Assembly (NCBI GenBank): GCA_904501865.1
Contig: CAJGCF010000071.1
Location: 1-7,036 of the forward strand
Source: an uncultured Clostridia bacterium
GTDB lineage: Bacteria; Bacillota; Clostridia; Oscillospirales; CAG-272
Direction of reading: 5' to 3'
DNA length: 7,036 nucleotides
Both the position numbers and the translations under genes were made by a program. This document shows, piece by piece, positions 1 to 6,814 of this stretch. The notes under the pieces were generated by a model that made no database searches, was not told the origin of the DNA, and worked only from the letters and a program-made list of their open reading frames with translations. Positions within the stretch are counted from its first letter, which is position 1. Each line of letters begins with the position of its first letter.

Positions 1-1482
1 ACCGAAGAGGTTGAACGAGATCTCAAGGAGAGCAATAAATACTGCGGGGAAAAGGATTATATGCGGGAAGGACGCAAGAAGTCCGTTTCCATTTGACAAC
101 AACGTACCTACTGAGGTCTGAGTTGAGCTTTCAAGGTTAACAATTCCGAGATAAGTTAAGCTGGACTCAGAGAAGATAACTCCGGGGATGGAGAGCACGC
201 TTCCCGTAATGAGAGTACCCATAGCATTGGGGAATATATGCTTGAACATAAGTCGACCGTCGCTTGCGCCAAGAGTTCTTGCCGCCAGAATATATTCCTG
301 GTTCTTAAAGCGATAGAACTGCATACGGGTTCGCGCCGCCATTCCAAGCCAGCCCGTTAGCACGAAGGCAAACACCAACGACCATACAGGTCCGACCTTT
401 GATGCCAGATGCAGCTGGAACAATGACATTACGACCATGGAAGGAATTCCACCGAGCACGTCGGATACACGTTCCATAATAAGATCGGCTGCTCCGCCGT
501 AATAACCCTCAATAGCACCGTAAATAGCACCGATGAAAAGGTTAACGAAGGAGATCGATATAGCAAGGATCAAAGAGAATCTCGCACCCGCAGCAAGTCT
601 GGTCAAAAGATCCTGTCCTGTTGCGTTTGTTCCAAAGAGGAAGCAGGGCTCATCACCGTATCTGTACTGGAAATAGGTGTACTTGAATACTCTGACGGTA
701 TAGCTCTTGTTTGTAGAGGTTCCGCCTATCTTTGCGTAACGGTAAGAGCCGTCATCGCTGTCAATTCTGAGACTGTCATAAGCGTCATCGTTTCCGCCGG
801 TCAGATATGCATCTATATAGTTGCCCTGTGCGTCAAACTTTGCCGCACCTTTTCTGTCCGTAACGTACCAAACGTTAGCGTCCTTCGCGTCGATGGGGTT
901 CTCTATCTTAGTCTCGTCGACTGCGGGATATATGACCTGGATACCGTTCTCATTCTGCCAAGCCTGAAGATCCTTATACTGATCTTCGGTGAGCGTAAGG
1001 AAGGTCATACCGTTGCTGTAATAAGAGTCTATACTTACATCATAGAAGGTATCGCTCGACAGTGAGCTTGGATCCTTGTAATCTGCTTTGTAGACTTCCT
1101 TTATAACGTCTGTTCCCGTCTCAACGGAAAGAGCATTCCAATAATTGTAATAAGTTTTGCTTATAGTTTTGTCGCTACAGCCGTCCCAGAAGCCGAACTT
1201 TGAGAAAAATTCGCTCTTGGGCAAAAGCTTTGAATATTCAAGATACGTGGTATCAGTCAAGCTTTCGGAATACGTGGTGTTACAGAAGATCGGCACGAAA
1301 ATGGAGAAGAGCAAAAGTATCAAAATGATGCACGCGGCAACGACCGAGCTCTTGTTCTTACAGAAACGCACCCATACGTCCTTGGCATAGCTTACAGGCT
1401 TGGTATCAAATTTTTTATCTCCTGTTCTGCGATCCTTATCGGCAAAACGGAACTTTTCTATCGGTATATTAGTGTAGTCCAT
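1..1482 (-). CDS. oppC: OppC-like ABC peptide transporter permease with a giant extracytoplasmic loop (3' end cut by window edge)
   Basis: Inner-channel subunit of a peptide/nickel-type ABC importer; with OppB it forms the membrane pore. 494 codons are visible and the frame is open to base 1. The visible end, ...EISFNLFG, is where family members usually have about 15 residues left (NGLRDxxxPxxR-like). Seen in order: a cytoplasmic N-terminus; the OppC_N-type first membrane helix (about 46-67, after VWVRFCKNKSSVV); a hydrophilic stretch of about 200 residues (about 68-275); the family motif FGTNATGQDLLTR (283-295); then the permease core (about 300-494). The EAA coupling loop, EYILAARTLGASDGR (396-410) followed by HIFPN, contacts the ATPase. 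Ordinary OppC is about 300 residues, so the insert explains the size. The ATG at 1482 overlaps the oppB stop (TAATG), with GGGAG 7 nt upstream inside oppB, which implies translational coupling. Substrate is inferred from family only; a Dpp, App or Nik role is possible. Confidence 0.93.
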   Translation of the reverse strand, partial: MDYTNIPIEKFRFADKDRRTGDKKFDTKPVSYAKDVWVRFCKNKSSVVAACIILILLLFSIFVPIFCNTTYSESLTDTTYLEYSKLLPKSEFFSKFGFWDGCSDKTISKTYYNYWNALSVETGTDVIKEVYKADYKDPSSLSSDTFYDVSIDSYYSNGMTFLTLTEDQYKDLQAWQNENGIQVIYPAVDETKIENPIDAKDANVWYVTDRKGAAKFDAQGNYIDAYLTGGNDDAYDSLRIDSDDGSYRYAKIGGTSTNKSYTVRVFKYTYFQYRYGDEPCFLFGTNATGQDLLTRLAAGARFSLILAISISFVNLFIGAIYGAIEGYYGGAADLIMERVSDVLGGIPSMVVMSLFQLHLASKVGPVWSLVFAFVLTGWLGMAARTRMQFYRFKNQEYILAARTLGASDGRLMFKHIFPNAMGTLITGSVLSIPGVIFSESSLTYLGIVNLESSTQTSVGTLLSNGNGLLASFPHIILFPAVFIALLEISFNLFG

Positions 1483-2432
1483 TATCTCTCTCCCATTCTT
1501 ATACGAGGATCTACAAATCCGTAGCTCAAGTCAACAACGATTCCCGCGACAAGTCCTATTGCCGTGTAGAAGCAGTTGAGAAGCATGTAGAAGTTGTAGT
1601 CAAGTGACGTGATGGACTTGATGTAAAGAGGTCCTACGCCGGGGATTCCAAAGATCTGCTCTATAATGAGAGATCCGCCTATGATTCCGATAAATTCACC
1701 CATGATCATGGGGAAAATCGGTACCATGGAGTTGCGGAGAGCGTGACGAACGGTAGCCTGTCCTCTGGTAAGTCCTTTGGTTCTTGCCAGAAGCATATAC
1801 TCACTTGTAAGCACCTCGCAAAGCTCGGCTCTCGTATATCTTGCAAGTCCCGCGATAGTACCGAAACCAAGAGAAATGATAGCAGGCACGAGAGAAACGA
1901 ACATCTCCCACGTAAAGTAATCATCTCCGGGAAGCATCTGCATAGGGAATATCGGGAACTTAAAGCACAGCAAATACTGTACCAAGAAAGCGTAAATATA
2001 AGAAGGCACCGAAATAAACACCATGACTCCAGTGGATATCAGGTGATCCTGCCATTTATTCTTTTTAAGTGCCGCGTATATGCCGAGAAGCAATCCTATC
2101 GGAACCGCGATAAGCATAGTATACGTGTTGACCAGCATAGTTGCGGGAAGCTTGTCAATGAACACCTCCCATACGTCTTGGCCAAGATACATTCTCTCGG
2201 AAACACCCCAGTCTCCGCCGATAAGCGTTTTCTGTATAAATATCCAGTACTGCTCCATCAGCGGCTTGTTGTATCCGAGCTGCTCTCTTCTCTGCTCTAT
2301 GATAGCCATATCCTTACCGAACTGAGTCGCCTCGGTCGTAGGAAGAAGCTTTACAAGAATAAAGCATATAGACGTTATGATCATAAAGACCACAAGCATC
2401 AACGCAATTCTTTTCAGAACATACTTAAACAT
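1482..2432 (-). CDS. oppB: OppB-like ABC peptide transporter permease
   Basis: Membrane permease of the peptide/nickel ABC importer, partner of the downstream OppC-like subunit. The 316 residues match the usual OppB length. Seen: N-terminal FKYVLKRIALMLVVF opening the first helix (about 8-30); the family's periplasmic-side segment with QLGYNKPLMEQYWIF (51-65) and GGDWGVS (72-78); the permease core from about 96, with IAVPIGLLLG (108-117); the EAA-type loop SEYMLLARTKGLTRGQ (210-225) with RHALRNS; and the C-terminal signature IIEQIFGIPGVGPLY (256-270) and DLSYGFVDPRIR (301-312). The frame stays open upstream to an ATG at 2582, but the 50 extra residues do not resemble the family. The ATG at 2432 has a GGGGGT ribosome site 5 nt away and gives the canonical N-terminus. 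It ends in TAATG shared with oppC. The substrate is not determinable from the sequence. Confidence 0.95.
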   Translation of the reverse strand: MFKYVLKRIALMLVVFMIITSICFILVKLLPTTEATQFGKDMAIIEQRREQLGYNKPLMEQYWIFIQKTLIGGDWGVSERMYLGQDVWEVFIDKLPATMLVNTYTMLIAVPIGLLLGIYAALKKNKWQDHLISTGVMVFISVPSYIYAFLVQYLLCFKFPIFPMQMLPGDDYFTWEMFVSLVPAIISLGFGTIAGLARYTRAELCEVLTSEYMLLARTKGLTRGQATVRHALRNSMVPIFPMIMGEFIGIIGGSLIIEQIFGIPGVGPLYIKSITSLDYNFYMLLNCFYTAIGLVAGIVVDLSYGFVDPRIRMGER

Positions 2433-2630
2433 AAAGACCCCCATTTGCCACGCAATAGGCGCGGCGAACTTGATTTGGTAAACTGCGCAATACGAGATTG
2501 CATTAGCTCGCCCTTCACGTAATATACAGATATTATTGTCAAAAGGGCTTGATTTATTATTTGCAAGCCAACTAAAAGGCAAGCTAACACAATCTCTGTA
2601 AAAAAGTCAAAAGTCTATAAACCGCAAATC
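2433..2630 (-). other. oppB leader region (no gene seen)
   Basis: About 200 nt between the post-oppA hairpin and the oppB start. No separate gene is seen. A perfect -35-like TTGACA lies at 2537-2542 on the minus strand, but no convincing -10 hexamer occurs 16-18 nt downstream of it, so I do not call an internal promoter. The octamer AAATCAAG occurs twice, and a small GCAAT/ATTGC hairpin is possible. The region is open in the oppB frame back to 2582, which is probably chance. Confidence 0.4.
2438..2442 (-). promoter_or_regulatory. Ribosome binding site deciding the oppB start
   Basis: GGGGG(T) on the minus strand, five bases before the ATG at 2432. It differs from GGAGGT at one position. The other in-frame ATGs, at 2444 and 2582, are less suitable: the first overlaps this site and the second adds a non-family extension. 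Confidence 0.6.
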
Positions 2631-2666
2631 AACGACACCCCGAGAGAAACCCCTCGGGGTATCGTT
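2631..2666 (-). terminator. Intercistronic hairpin after oppA (attenuator or mRNA-stabilising stem)
   Basis: On the minus strand AACGATACCCCGAG pairs with CTCGGGGTGTCGTT around an 8-nt loop, giving a 14-bp stem with a single G-U wobble. It starts about 40 nt after the oppA stop. On the plus strand the wobble becomes an A-C mismatch, so the structure fits RNA from the opp strand better. No clean U-tract follows (GATTTGCGG), so full intrinsic termination is doubtful. Partial termination or 3'-end protection of the abundant binding-protein message is the likelier role, as is common between a binding-protein gene and its permease genes. Confidence 0.65.
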
Positions 2667-2706
2667 TAACTAAAATTCAGATATTATTGATCTGACCACT
2701 CAAATA

Positions 2707-5160
2707 TTACTTATAGTTGAGTGTGCCGCCCTGCTCTGCAACGTATGCATCCCATTCAGCATCAGTGTAGTTGTATGTCATGTACTTAATGCCACCACGG
2801 CCTACACCGTAAACGTACTCTTCAGTGTAATACTTGATCTGCATTCCCTTAAGAGCCGCAGAGGACTCGTTGTTAAGAGGCAACAAGTCGTAGGTAGAGA
2901 GAACTGCGCCCTCAAGAGCTGCGAGGAGCTGGAGACGGAGCTCAGGGTTCTCGTCGTTAAGTCCGCAAGAGAACTCTATAGCCTCACCGCCGTCAACGGG
3001 AGTGATAGCAACAGTCTCACCCTGCATAGCGCAAGTCCAATCCCAAACAGATGCAGTGTACTTAACACCGTCAACCTCAATTACGAGCTGCTCAGAAGAA
3101 GTATCCCAAGCGGGGTCGTACTGATAGCTGGACTGAGTGTAAGCAGTCATGAGGTAGTAGGGGTCAAGAGCTGCGCCCTGCCAGCCTACTCCAAAGAGAA
3201 GGTCAACCTGGTTAGCCTTAAGAGCATCGGAGAATCCGTTACCAAGGGTATCATCCTTTGTGAAGGTAAGCTTGCCCTCGAGCTTTGTGCCCTTAACAGC
3301 CGCGGTATAGTTGTTTACGAGGAACTCGTAACCGTTTGTATAGAACTTGGATGTTCCGTTGGGCATACCTATCTTTATCTCAACCTTGTCGGTTGCAGTC
3401 ATAAGACCCTTCTCGATAGCGATATCGTATGCCTTATCGAAGTATTCCTTACCCATAGCAAGGTTGTAGCCCGTGATGGAAGCGATAGCGTCGTCCATGG
3501 TCGCATAGAGCTTGCCCTCGCCTACCTCGTCAGCAAGTCCCCAGAACTCAACGAGAACCTTCTTAGCCTCGTCGGTATTACGGTAGGATGTACCGGTCTC
3601 AGGGTCAGAGATGATGAGGTTGTTGAATATACCAAACGCACTGGAACCTGTGGGGTCACAAGCGAGGTTGAACGCTGCACGGTCGAGAGAGAAGGAGAGC
3701 GCCTGACGGAACTCCTTAACTGTAAGGATAGTCTTGTTCGTTCCGGGGGTCTTTGCCTGCTCTGCGGTGAGAGCGTCAAGATCGGGGTTCATTGCGATGA
3801 AGAAGGTGGACGCACCGTCGGTGTAGTAAACGTGCTCAGACTTGGAGTAATCTGCGATCTGGTCAACGTCAAGACCCTTGGAGTCAAGCTTACCCTGAAG
3901 GAAGAGCTCCATAGCTGTCTCAGGCTTTTCAACGTAATCGTAAACGATTCTTGTTGTCTGGTATGTAGTTACGTCGGTAGTGTCATTGTAGCCGTAGTAG
4001 TTGGGGTTCTTAACGAGAACGAACTGCTTATCCTTCTGGAAGGATTCAAGCATGTAAGGACCGTAAGACATATATGTCTCAGCGGATGTACCGTATGTGT
4101 TGTAGTAAACGCCGTCCTTGATCTCTTTGCACTCATTGTAAAGCTTCTCGTTTACGAGCCATGCGCCTGTAAGAGAGTAAAGGAGGTAGAAGCCCTCAAG
4201 AGGTCTCTCCATGATGATAACGAGCTCGTAGTCAGAAACTGCCTTAATACCAACCTTGTCAAAGTCAAGGTTAGGATAAGTGCTGTCGTAAAGCATGTAG
4301 TTAACTACGTCTGCCGCGGTCTCGCCCCAGTCTGCAACTGCAGTAATGGTGCCTTCAAGAAGAGCGAGAGAATCGTCAGTAACAGCAACGTTACCGTTCT
4401 CGTCCGCGAGAGCCTTAAGAGCTGCGTAGCTTTCTGTGCCAAAGTAAGCATCACCGTAGTAGTTTACGTAGAAATCAAGGGAGTAGCCGCCGAGCCAATC
4501 GATATCGGTCGTAAGAGCGATCCATATCTTCTTGCCTGCGCCGGTCGTGTAAACACCGTCATCACCCTTAACGAGATCTTCACGGGTCCAAGTTCCGGTA
4601 GCTCCATTGTCCTCTGTAACATCCTTGCCGCTGTAGAAGTAGTTCTTAGCGTTGGTTATTACCATGTTACCGGTGTACATAGTATCTGCGCGGTAGTTGT
4701 TAGCTGTAGGATCAAGAAGAAGCTTCATGGATGTTACGAAATCCTGAGCCTTGATAGCAGTGCCGTCCTGCCACTTGATGTCCTGACGAAGAACTATTTT
4801 CCAAGCTCTTGCCGTTTCGCCTTCTTCAATGCCCCACTCCTCGCCAACGTAATCTGCTGTTACGTCGATAGGCTCAGAAGTAGCCATGTCGGGAACGACC
4901 TTGTAGCCGGTCTTGTCTTCGTTGTAGTCAAAGGTATAGAATCCGGGCTCTGTGTAGCCAAGGATCTCACCGTCGGTTGCGGTCTGGTAAGTGTGGTTGT
5001 TCCAAACCGTAGGGAACGTAGAAAGATAAGTGTTGTAAGTATACTCTGCCTTAACCTCGGGCTGCTCCTCGGGTCCGCAGGCTGCCATGATAGCAACGCA
5101 AGAGATGACCATAACGAGCGCCAAAACGGTGGAGAGTATTCTCTTCATATTCTGGAACAT
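2707..5160 (-). CDS. Extracellular solute-binding lipoprotein, family 5 (OppA-like), unusually large
   Basis: Ligand-capturing subunit of the importer, expected to be lipid-anchored on the outer face of the membrane. The protein is 817 residues. A signal peptide starts MFQNMKRILSTVLALVMV and a lipobox-like MAAC ends at Cys28, the predicted lipidated residue. SBP_bac_5 hallmarks are present: WKIVLRQDIKWQDGTAIKAQ (120-139) with DFVTSMK; SYGPYMLESF (365-374) and VKNPNYYGYN (383-392); VKEFRQALSFSLDR (481-494); and DLLFGVGWQGAALDPYY (653-669). Relatives such as OppA or DppA are about 500-600 residues. The surplus lies between the first and second motifs (about 150-365), in about 500-650, and in a long tail after about 690. 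The ATG at 5160 is chosen because GGAGGA sits 7 nt upstream; an in-frame ATG at 5175 overlaps that site. It is first in the operon, behind its own promoter. Substrate is unknown: peptides are most likely, but family 5 proteins also bind nickel chelates, glycans and opines. Confidence 0.93.
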   Translation of the reverse strand: MFQNMKRILSTVLALVMVISCVAIMAACGPEEQPEVKAEYTYNTYLSTFPTVWNNHTYQTATDGEILGYTEPGFYTFDYNEDKTGYKVVPDMATSEPIDVTADYVGEEWGIEEGETARAWKIVLRQDIKWQDGTAIKAQDFVTSMKLLLDPTANNYRADTMYTGNMVITNAKNYFYSGKDVTEDNGATGTWTREDLVKGDDGVYTTGAGKKIWIALTTDIDWLGGYSLDFYVNYYGDAYFGTESYAALKALADENGNVAVTDDSLALLEGTITAVADWGETAADVVNYMLYDSTYPNLDFDKVGIKAVSDYELVIIMERPLEGFYLLYSLTGAWLVNEKLYNECKEIKDGVYYNTYGTSAETYMSYGPYMLESFQKDKQFVLVKNPNYYGYNDTTDVTTYQTTRIVYDYVEKPETAMELFLQGKLDSKGLDVDQIADYSKSEHVYYTDGASTFFIAMNPDLDALTAEQAKTPGTNKTILTVKEFRQALSFSLDRAAFNLACDPTGSSAFGIFNNLIISDPETGTSYRNTDEAKKVLVEFWGLADEVGEGKLYATMDDAIASITGYNLAMGKEYFDKAYDIAIEKGLMTATDKVEIKIGMPNGTSKFYTNGYEFLVNNYTAAVKGTKLEGKLTFTKDDTLGNGFSDALKANQVDLLFGVGWQGAALDPYYLMTAYTQSSYQYDPAWDTSSEQLVIEVDGVKYTASVWDWTCAMQGETVAITPVDGGEAIEFSCGLNDENPELRLQLLAALEGAVLSTYDLLPLNNESSAALKGMQIKYYTEEYVYGVGRGGIKYMTYNYTDAEWDAYVAEQGGTLNYK

Positions 5161-5167
5161 TTTTAAG

Positions 5168-5173
5168 TCCTCC
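5168..5173 (-). promoter_or_regulatory. Ribosome binding site deciding the binding-protein start
   Basis: GGAGGA on the minus strand with a 7-nt spacer to the ATG at 5160. It lies inside the five-codon extension that would begin at 5175, so the downstream ATG is the better start. Confidence 0.8.
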
Positions 5174-5174
5174 A

Positions 5175-5207
5175 TTAAGATTTGAGGTTTTACCTCTTAA
5201 GATTTGA
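5175..5207 (-). repeat. Short direct repeat flanking a small hairpin in the oppA leader
   Basis: The 11-mer TTAAGATTTGA (plus strand) occurs at 5175-5185 and 5197-5207, 22 bases apart. Between and partly overlapping the copies is a perfect palindrome, GAGGT-TTT-ACCTC, at 5184-5196. Read on the mRNA strand, each TCAAATCTTAA copy is followed by a purine-rich ribosome-site-like string: AGAGGT, which is locked in the hairpin, and then TGGAGGA, which is the real site. This could be a duplicated initiation region, a translational control element or a slippage relic. Confidence 0.6.
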
Positions 5208-5280
5208 CATTGCTTGAACGTTTTCGTCAAACAAATACGGCAAGTTGCGTGACAAAAAAGTTAAAACAATACATAATGAT

Positions 5281-5309
5281 ATGATATCACAACAGGTCCA
5301 AATTGTCAA
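5281..5309 (-). promoter_or_regulatory. Promoter of the opp operon
   Basis: Minus strand: TTGACA (5304-5309), a 17-nt spacer, then TATCAT (5281-5286) preceded by TGA, which makes an extended -10. The match to a housekeeping (sigma-A type) promoter is 6/6 plus 5/6. Transcription would start near 5274, leaving a leader of about 115 nt before the ATG at 5160. Confidence 0.8.
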
Positions 5310-5374
5310 CGACTTGAGCTTGCTTTTTGAATTTCTTTACAGTGAGTTCACAAAAAATTCACCTTATAGACTGT

Positions 5375-5390
5375 TTTGTTCACAAACAAA
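5375..5390. promoter_or_regulatory. Candidate operator palindrome
   Basis: TTTGTT-CACA-AACAAA is a perfect 6+6 inverted repeat with a 4-nt centre, centred about 108 nt upstream of the predicted oppA transcription start. Half of it (GTTCACAAA) recurs 32 bases away at 5346-5354, close to three helical turns, which would place two sites on the same face of the DNA. The regulator is unknown. It does not fit the Rex spacing (TTGTT, 8 nt, AACAA) or a CcpA cre box. Confidence 0.4.
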
Positions 5391-5478
5391 GTCAACGGAT
5401 TGATTTTAAAACTCTAAAAATCCACAATATTGTACAAATACACTCAAACATTAGTTTATTTTATTGATAAAATTGACC

Positions 5479-5506
5479 TTGACAGTCGGCAAAAGTGTGC
5501 TATAAT
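5479..5506 (+). promoter_or_regulatory. Promoter of the DUF362 gene
   Basis: TTGACA (5479-5484), a 16-nt spacer, then TATAAT (5501-5506) preceded by TGC, which makes an extended -10. Both hexamers are perfect consensus. The start would be near 5513, giving a leader of about 80 nt. Confidence 0.88.
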
Positions 5507-5529
5507 TAACTTAACATAACAAAAACTTG

Positions 5530-5555
5530 CGAAACACTCCGTCACGTGTTTTTCG
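5530..5555 (+). other. Possible hairpin in the DUF362 leader
   Basis: AAACAC (5532-5537) pairs with GTGTTT (5546-5551), and an outer CG/CG pair closes across a two-T bulge. TCCG (5538-5541) with CGGA (5554-5557) would form a competing stem. No known riboswitch is recognised, and the stem is short enough to be chance. Confidence 0.3.
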
Positions 5556-5591
5556 GAAGCATATTATATATAGATCTAAAAAGGAAAGAAA

Positions 5592-6761
5592 ATGTCAAAA
5601 TACGACGTAGCGGCAGTTGTTTGCCATACTTATGATGAAAAAGAGGTCAGGAGCGCTCTTGAACGGCTCATAGATACTTGCGGCGGGCTTGATTGGGTCC
5701 AAAAAGGCTCTTGCGTAGCCATAAAGGCAAATCTTGTGACATTCGCGAAGCCCGATGCGGCGGTAACCACTCACCCCACTCTCATTTGCGAGCTTGTAAA
5801 AATGCTTTTTGAGAGAGGAGCTTCGCGAGTTATAGTAGGAGACAGCCCCGGAGGGCTCTACAACTCCACATTTTTAAATAAGGTATACAATGTATGCGGT
5901 TTAGATGACATTGAGCGCATCGGTGGAGAGCTCAATCGCAATTTTGACCAGACAGAGACAAGCTTTGATGGAGCCAAGATAGCACATAGCTTTACATACA
6001 CATCGTATCTCGACGAGGCAGATGCTATAATCAATTTTTGCAAGCTCAAAACTCACGGAATGATGGGCATGAGCGCAGCGGCAAAGAATATGTTTGGAGT
6101 TATCCCCGGAACTATGAAACCGGAATATCATTTCCGATATCCAAACGCCGCGGATTTCGCGCGCATGATAGTTGATATCGACGAGTATTTTGCCCCAAAG
6201 GTAGAGCTATGCATAGCCGACGCCATCGTAGGAATGGAGGGCAACGGTCCTACTCAAGGCTTGCCCCGTCACATAGGAGCTATACTCGTCTCCCCTTCTC
6301 CGCACAAGCTCGATCTCGTATGCGCTAAAATAATAGGACTGTCCGCAGACGATGTCCCCACGCTTCAGGCAGCACAAGAGCGCGATCTTATTCCTAAAAG
6401 CATAGACGATCTCAAGATATTTGGCAACATTGACGAGTTCGTAATAAGCGACTATAAAAACGTTGCCGTTCGAAACAGTCTGCTTTTCGACAGCAAGTCA
6501 AGGCTTTTCGGGAAAATAGCGAAAAAAGCGCTCGAGGCAAAGCCAATCGTAGTAAAAAAGGAGTGCCGCGGCTGTGAGAAATGCCGACAGATATGTCCCG
6601 CTCAAGCTATAACTATGGAAAACACAATCCCCGTAATAGACCGCAAGAAATGCATAAAATGTTTCTGCTGTCAAGAGTTTTGCCCATTCGGATCTATGAA
6701 AGTAAAAAGGACTTTGATAGCCCGTATTCTAACAGGCAAGAAGGGCACTCGTGGGAGATAA
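5592..6761 (+). CDS. DUF362 protein with C-terminal 2x[4Fe-4S] ferredoxin domain
   Basis: 389 residues, no signal peptide or membrane segment, so presumably cytoplasmic. The DUF362 domain fills about 5-290, with family-type stretches IKANLVTFAKPDAAVTTHP (44-62), GDSPGG (83-88), KLKTHGMMGMSAAAKNMFG (151-169) and DAIVGMEGNGPTQG (210-223). A ferredoxin-like tail carries two CxxCxxCxxxCP motifs, Cys325/328/331/335 and Cys354/357/360/364, enough for two [4Fe-4S] clusters. An extra Cys359 sits inside the second motif. The C-terminus is basic (KGKKGTRGR-like). DUF362 has no settled reaction; the iron-sulfur tail suggests electron transfer, and the gene fits an anaerobe. The ATG follows AAGGA by 6 nt. 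It is a single-gene transcript with its own promoter and terminator, divergent from the opp operon. Family assignment is firm; function is unknown. Confidence 0.93.
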   Translation: MSKYDVAAVVCHTYDEKEVRSALERLIDTCGGLDWVQKGSCVAIKANLVTFAKPDAAVTTHPTLICELVKMLFERGASRVIVGDSPGGLYNSTFLNKVYNVCGLDDIERIGGELNRNFDQTETSFDGAKIAHSFTYTSYLDEADAIINFCKLKTHGMMGMSAAAKNMFGVIPGTMKPEYHFRYPNAADFARMIVDIDEYFAPKVELCIADAIVGMEGNGPTQGLPRHIGAILVSPSPHKLDLVCAKIIGLSADDVPTLQAAQERDLIPKSIDDLKIFGNIDEFVISDYKNVAVRNSLLFDSKSRLFGKIAKKALEAKPIVVKKECRGCEKCRQICPAQAITMENTIPVIDRKKCIKCFCCQEFCPFGSMKVKRTLIARILTGKKGTRGR

Positions 6762-6777
6762 CAAGGTTTGACACAAA

Positions 6778-6814
6778 AAAACGAACAGAGTATCTTTGCT
6801 GCTCTGTTCGTTTT
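6778..6814. terminator. Bidirectional intrinsic terminator after the DUF362 gene
   Basis: AAAACGAACAGAG (6778-6790) pairs perfectly with CTCTGTTCGTTTT (6802-6814) around an 11-nt loop. It begins 16 nt after the stop codon. On the plus strand it ends in TTTTCT; on the minus strand the stem is followed by a run of seven T, so it should also stop transcription entering from the repeat array on the right. Confidence 0.9.

Larger units (their letters stand above)
5161..5591. other. Divergent control region between the opp operon and the DUF362 gene
   Basis: About 430 AT-rich bases without a credible gene. It holds one promoter in each direction, with predicted starts near 5274 (minus) and 5513 (plus), about 240 nt apart. 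Between them are a 16-nt palindrome (5375-5390), a repeated nonamer GTTCACAAA (5346-5354 and 5378-5386), a perfect ACAATATTGT (5424-5433), and TTTTAT-TG-ATAAAA (5459-5472) just before the plus-strand -35. Such a spacing leaves room for regulators acting on either gene. AT-rich DNA yields small palindromes by chance, so the palindromes other than 5375-5390 are weak. Confidence 0.75.

Noticed and set aside
1743..2522. A 259-codon plus-strand open frame antisense to oppB
   Set aside because: The product is Arg/His/Ser-rich with no domain, and it lies opposite a canonical OppB.
2537..2542. Internal promoter for oppBC based on a perfect TTGACA
   Set aside because: No -10-like hexamer occurs 16-18 nt downstream on the minus strand; nearby TATATT is only 10 nt away.
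2433..2582. Possible 50-residue N-terminal extension of OppB starting at 2582
   Set aside because: The extension does not look like an OppB N-terminus and lacks a good ribosome site. The ATG at 2432 has one and gives the normal family length.
3832..5166. A 444-codon plus-strand open frame antisense to the binding-protein gene
   Set aside because: Its product is a Val/Cys/Leu-rich string with no recognisable domain. The opposite strand carries a clear family 5 lipoprotein with motifs, promoter and ribosome site, so this is a shadow of biased codon use.
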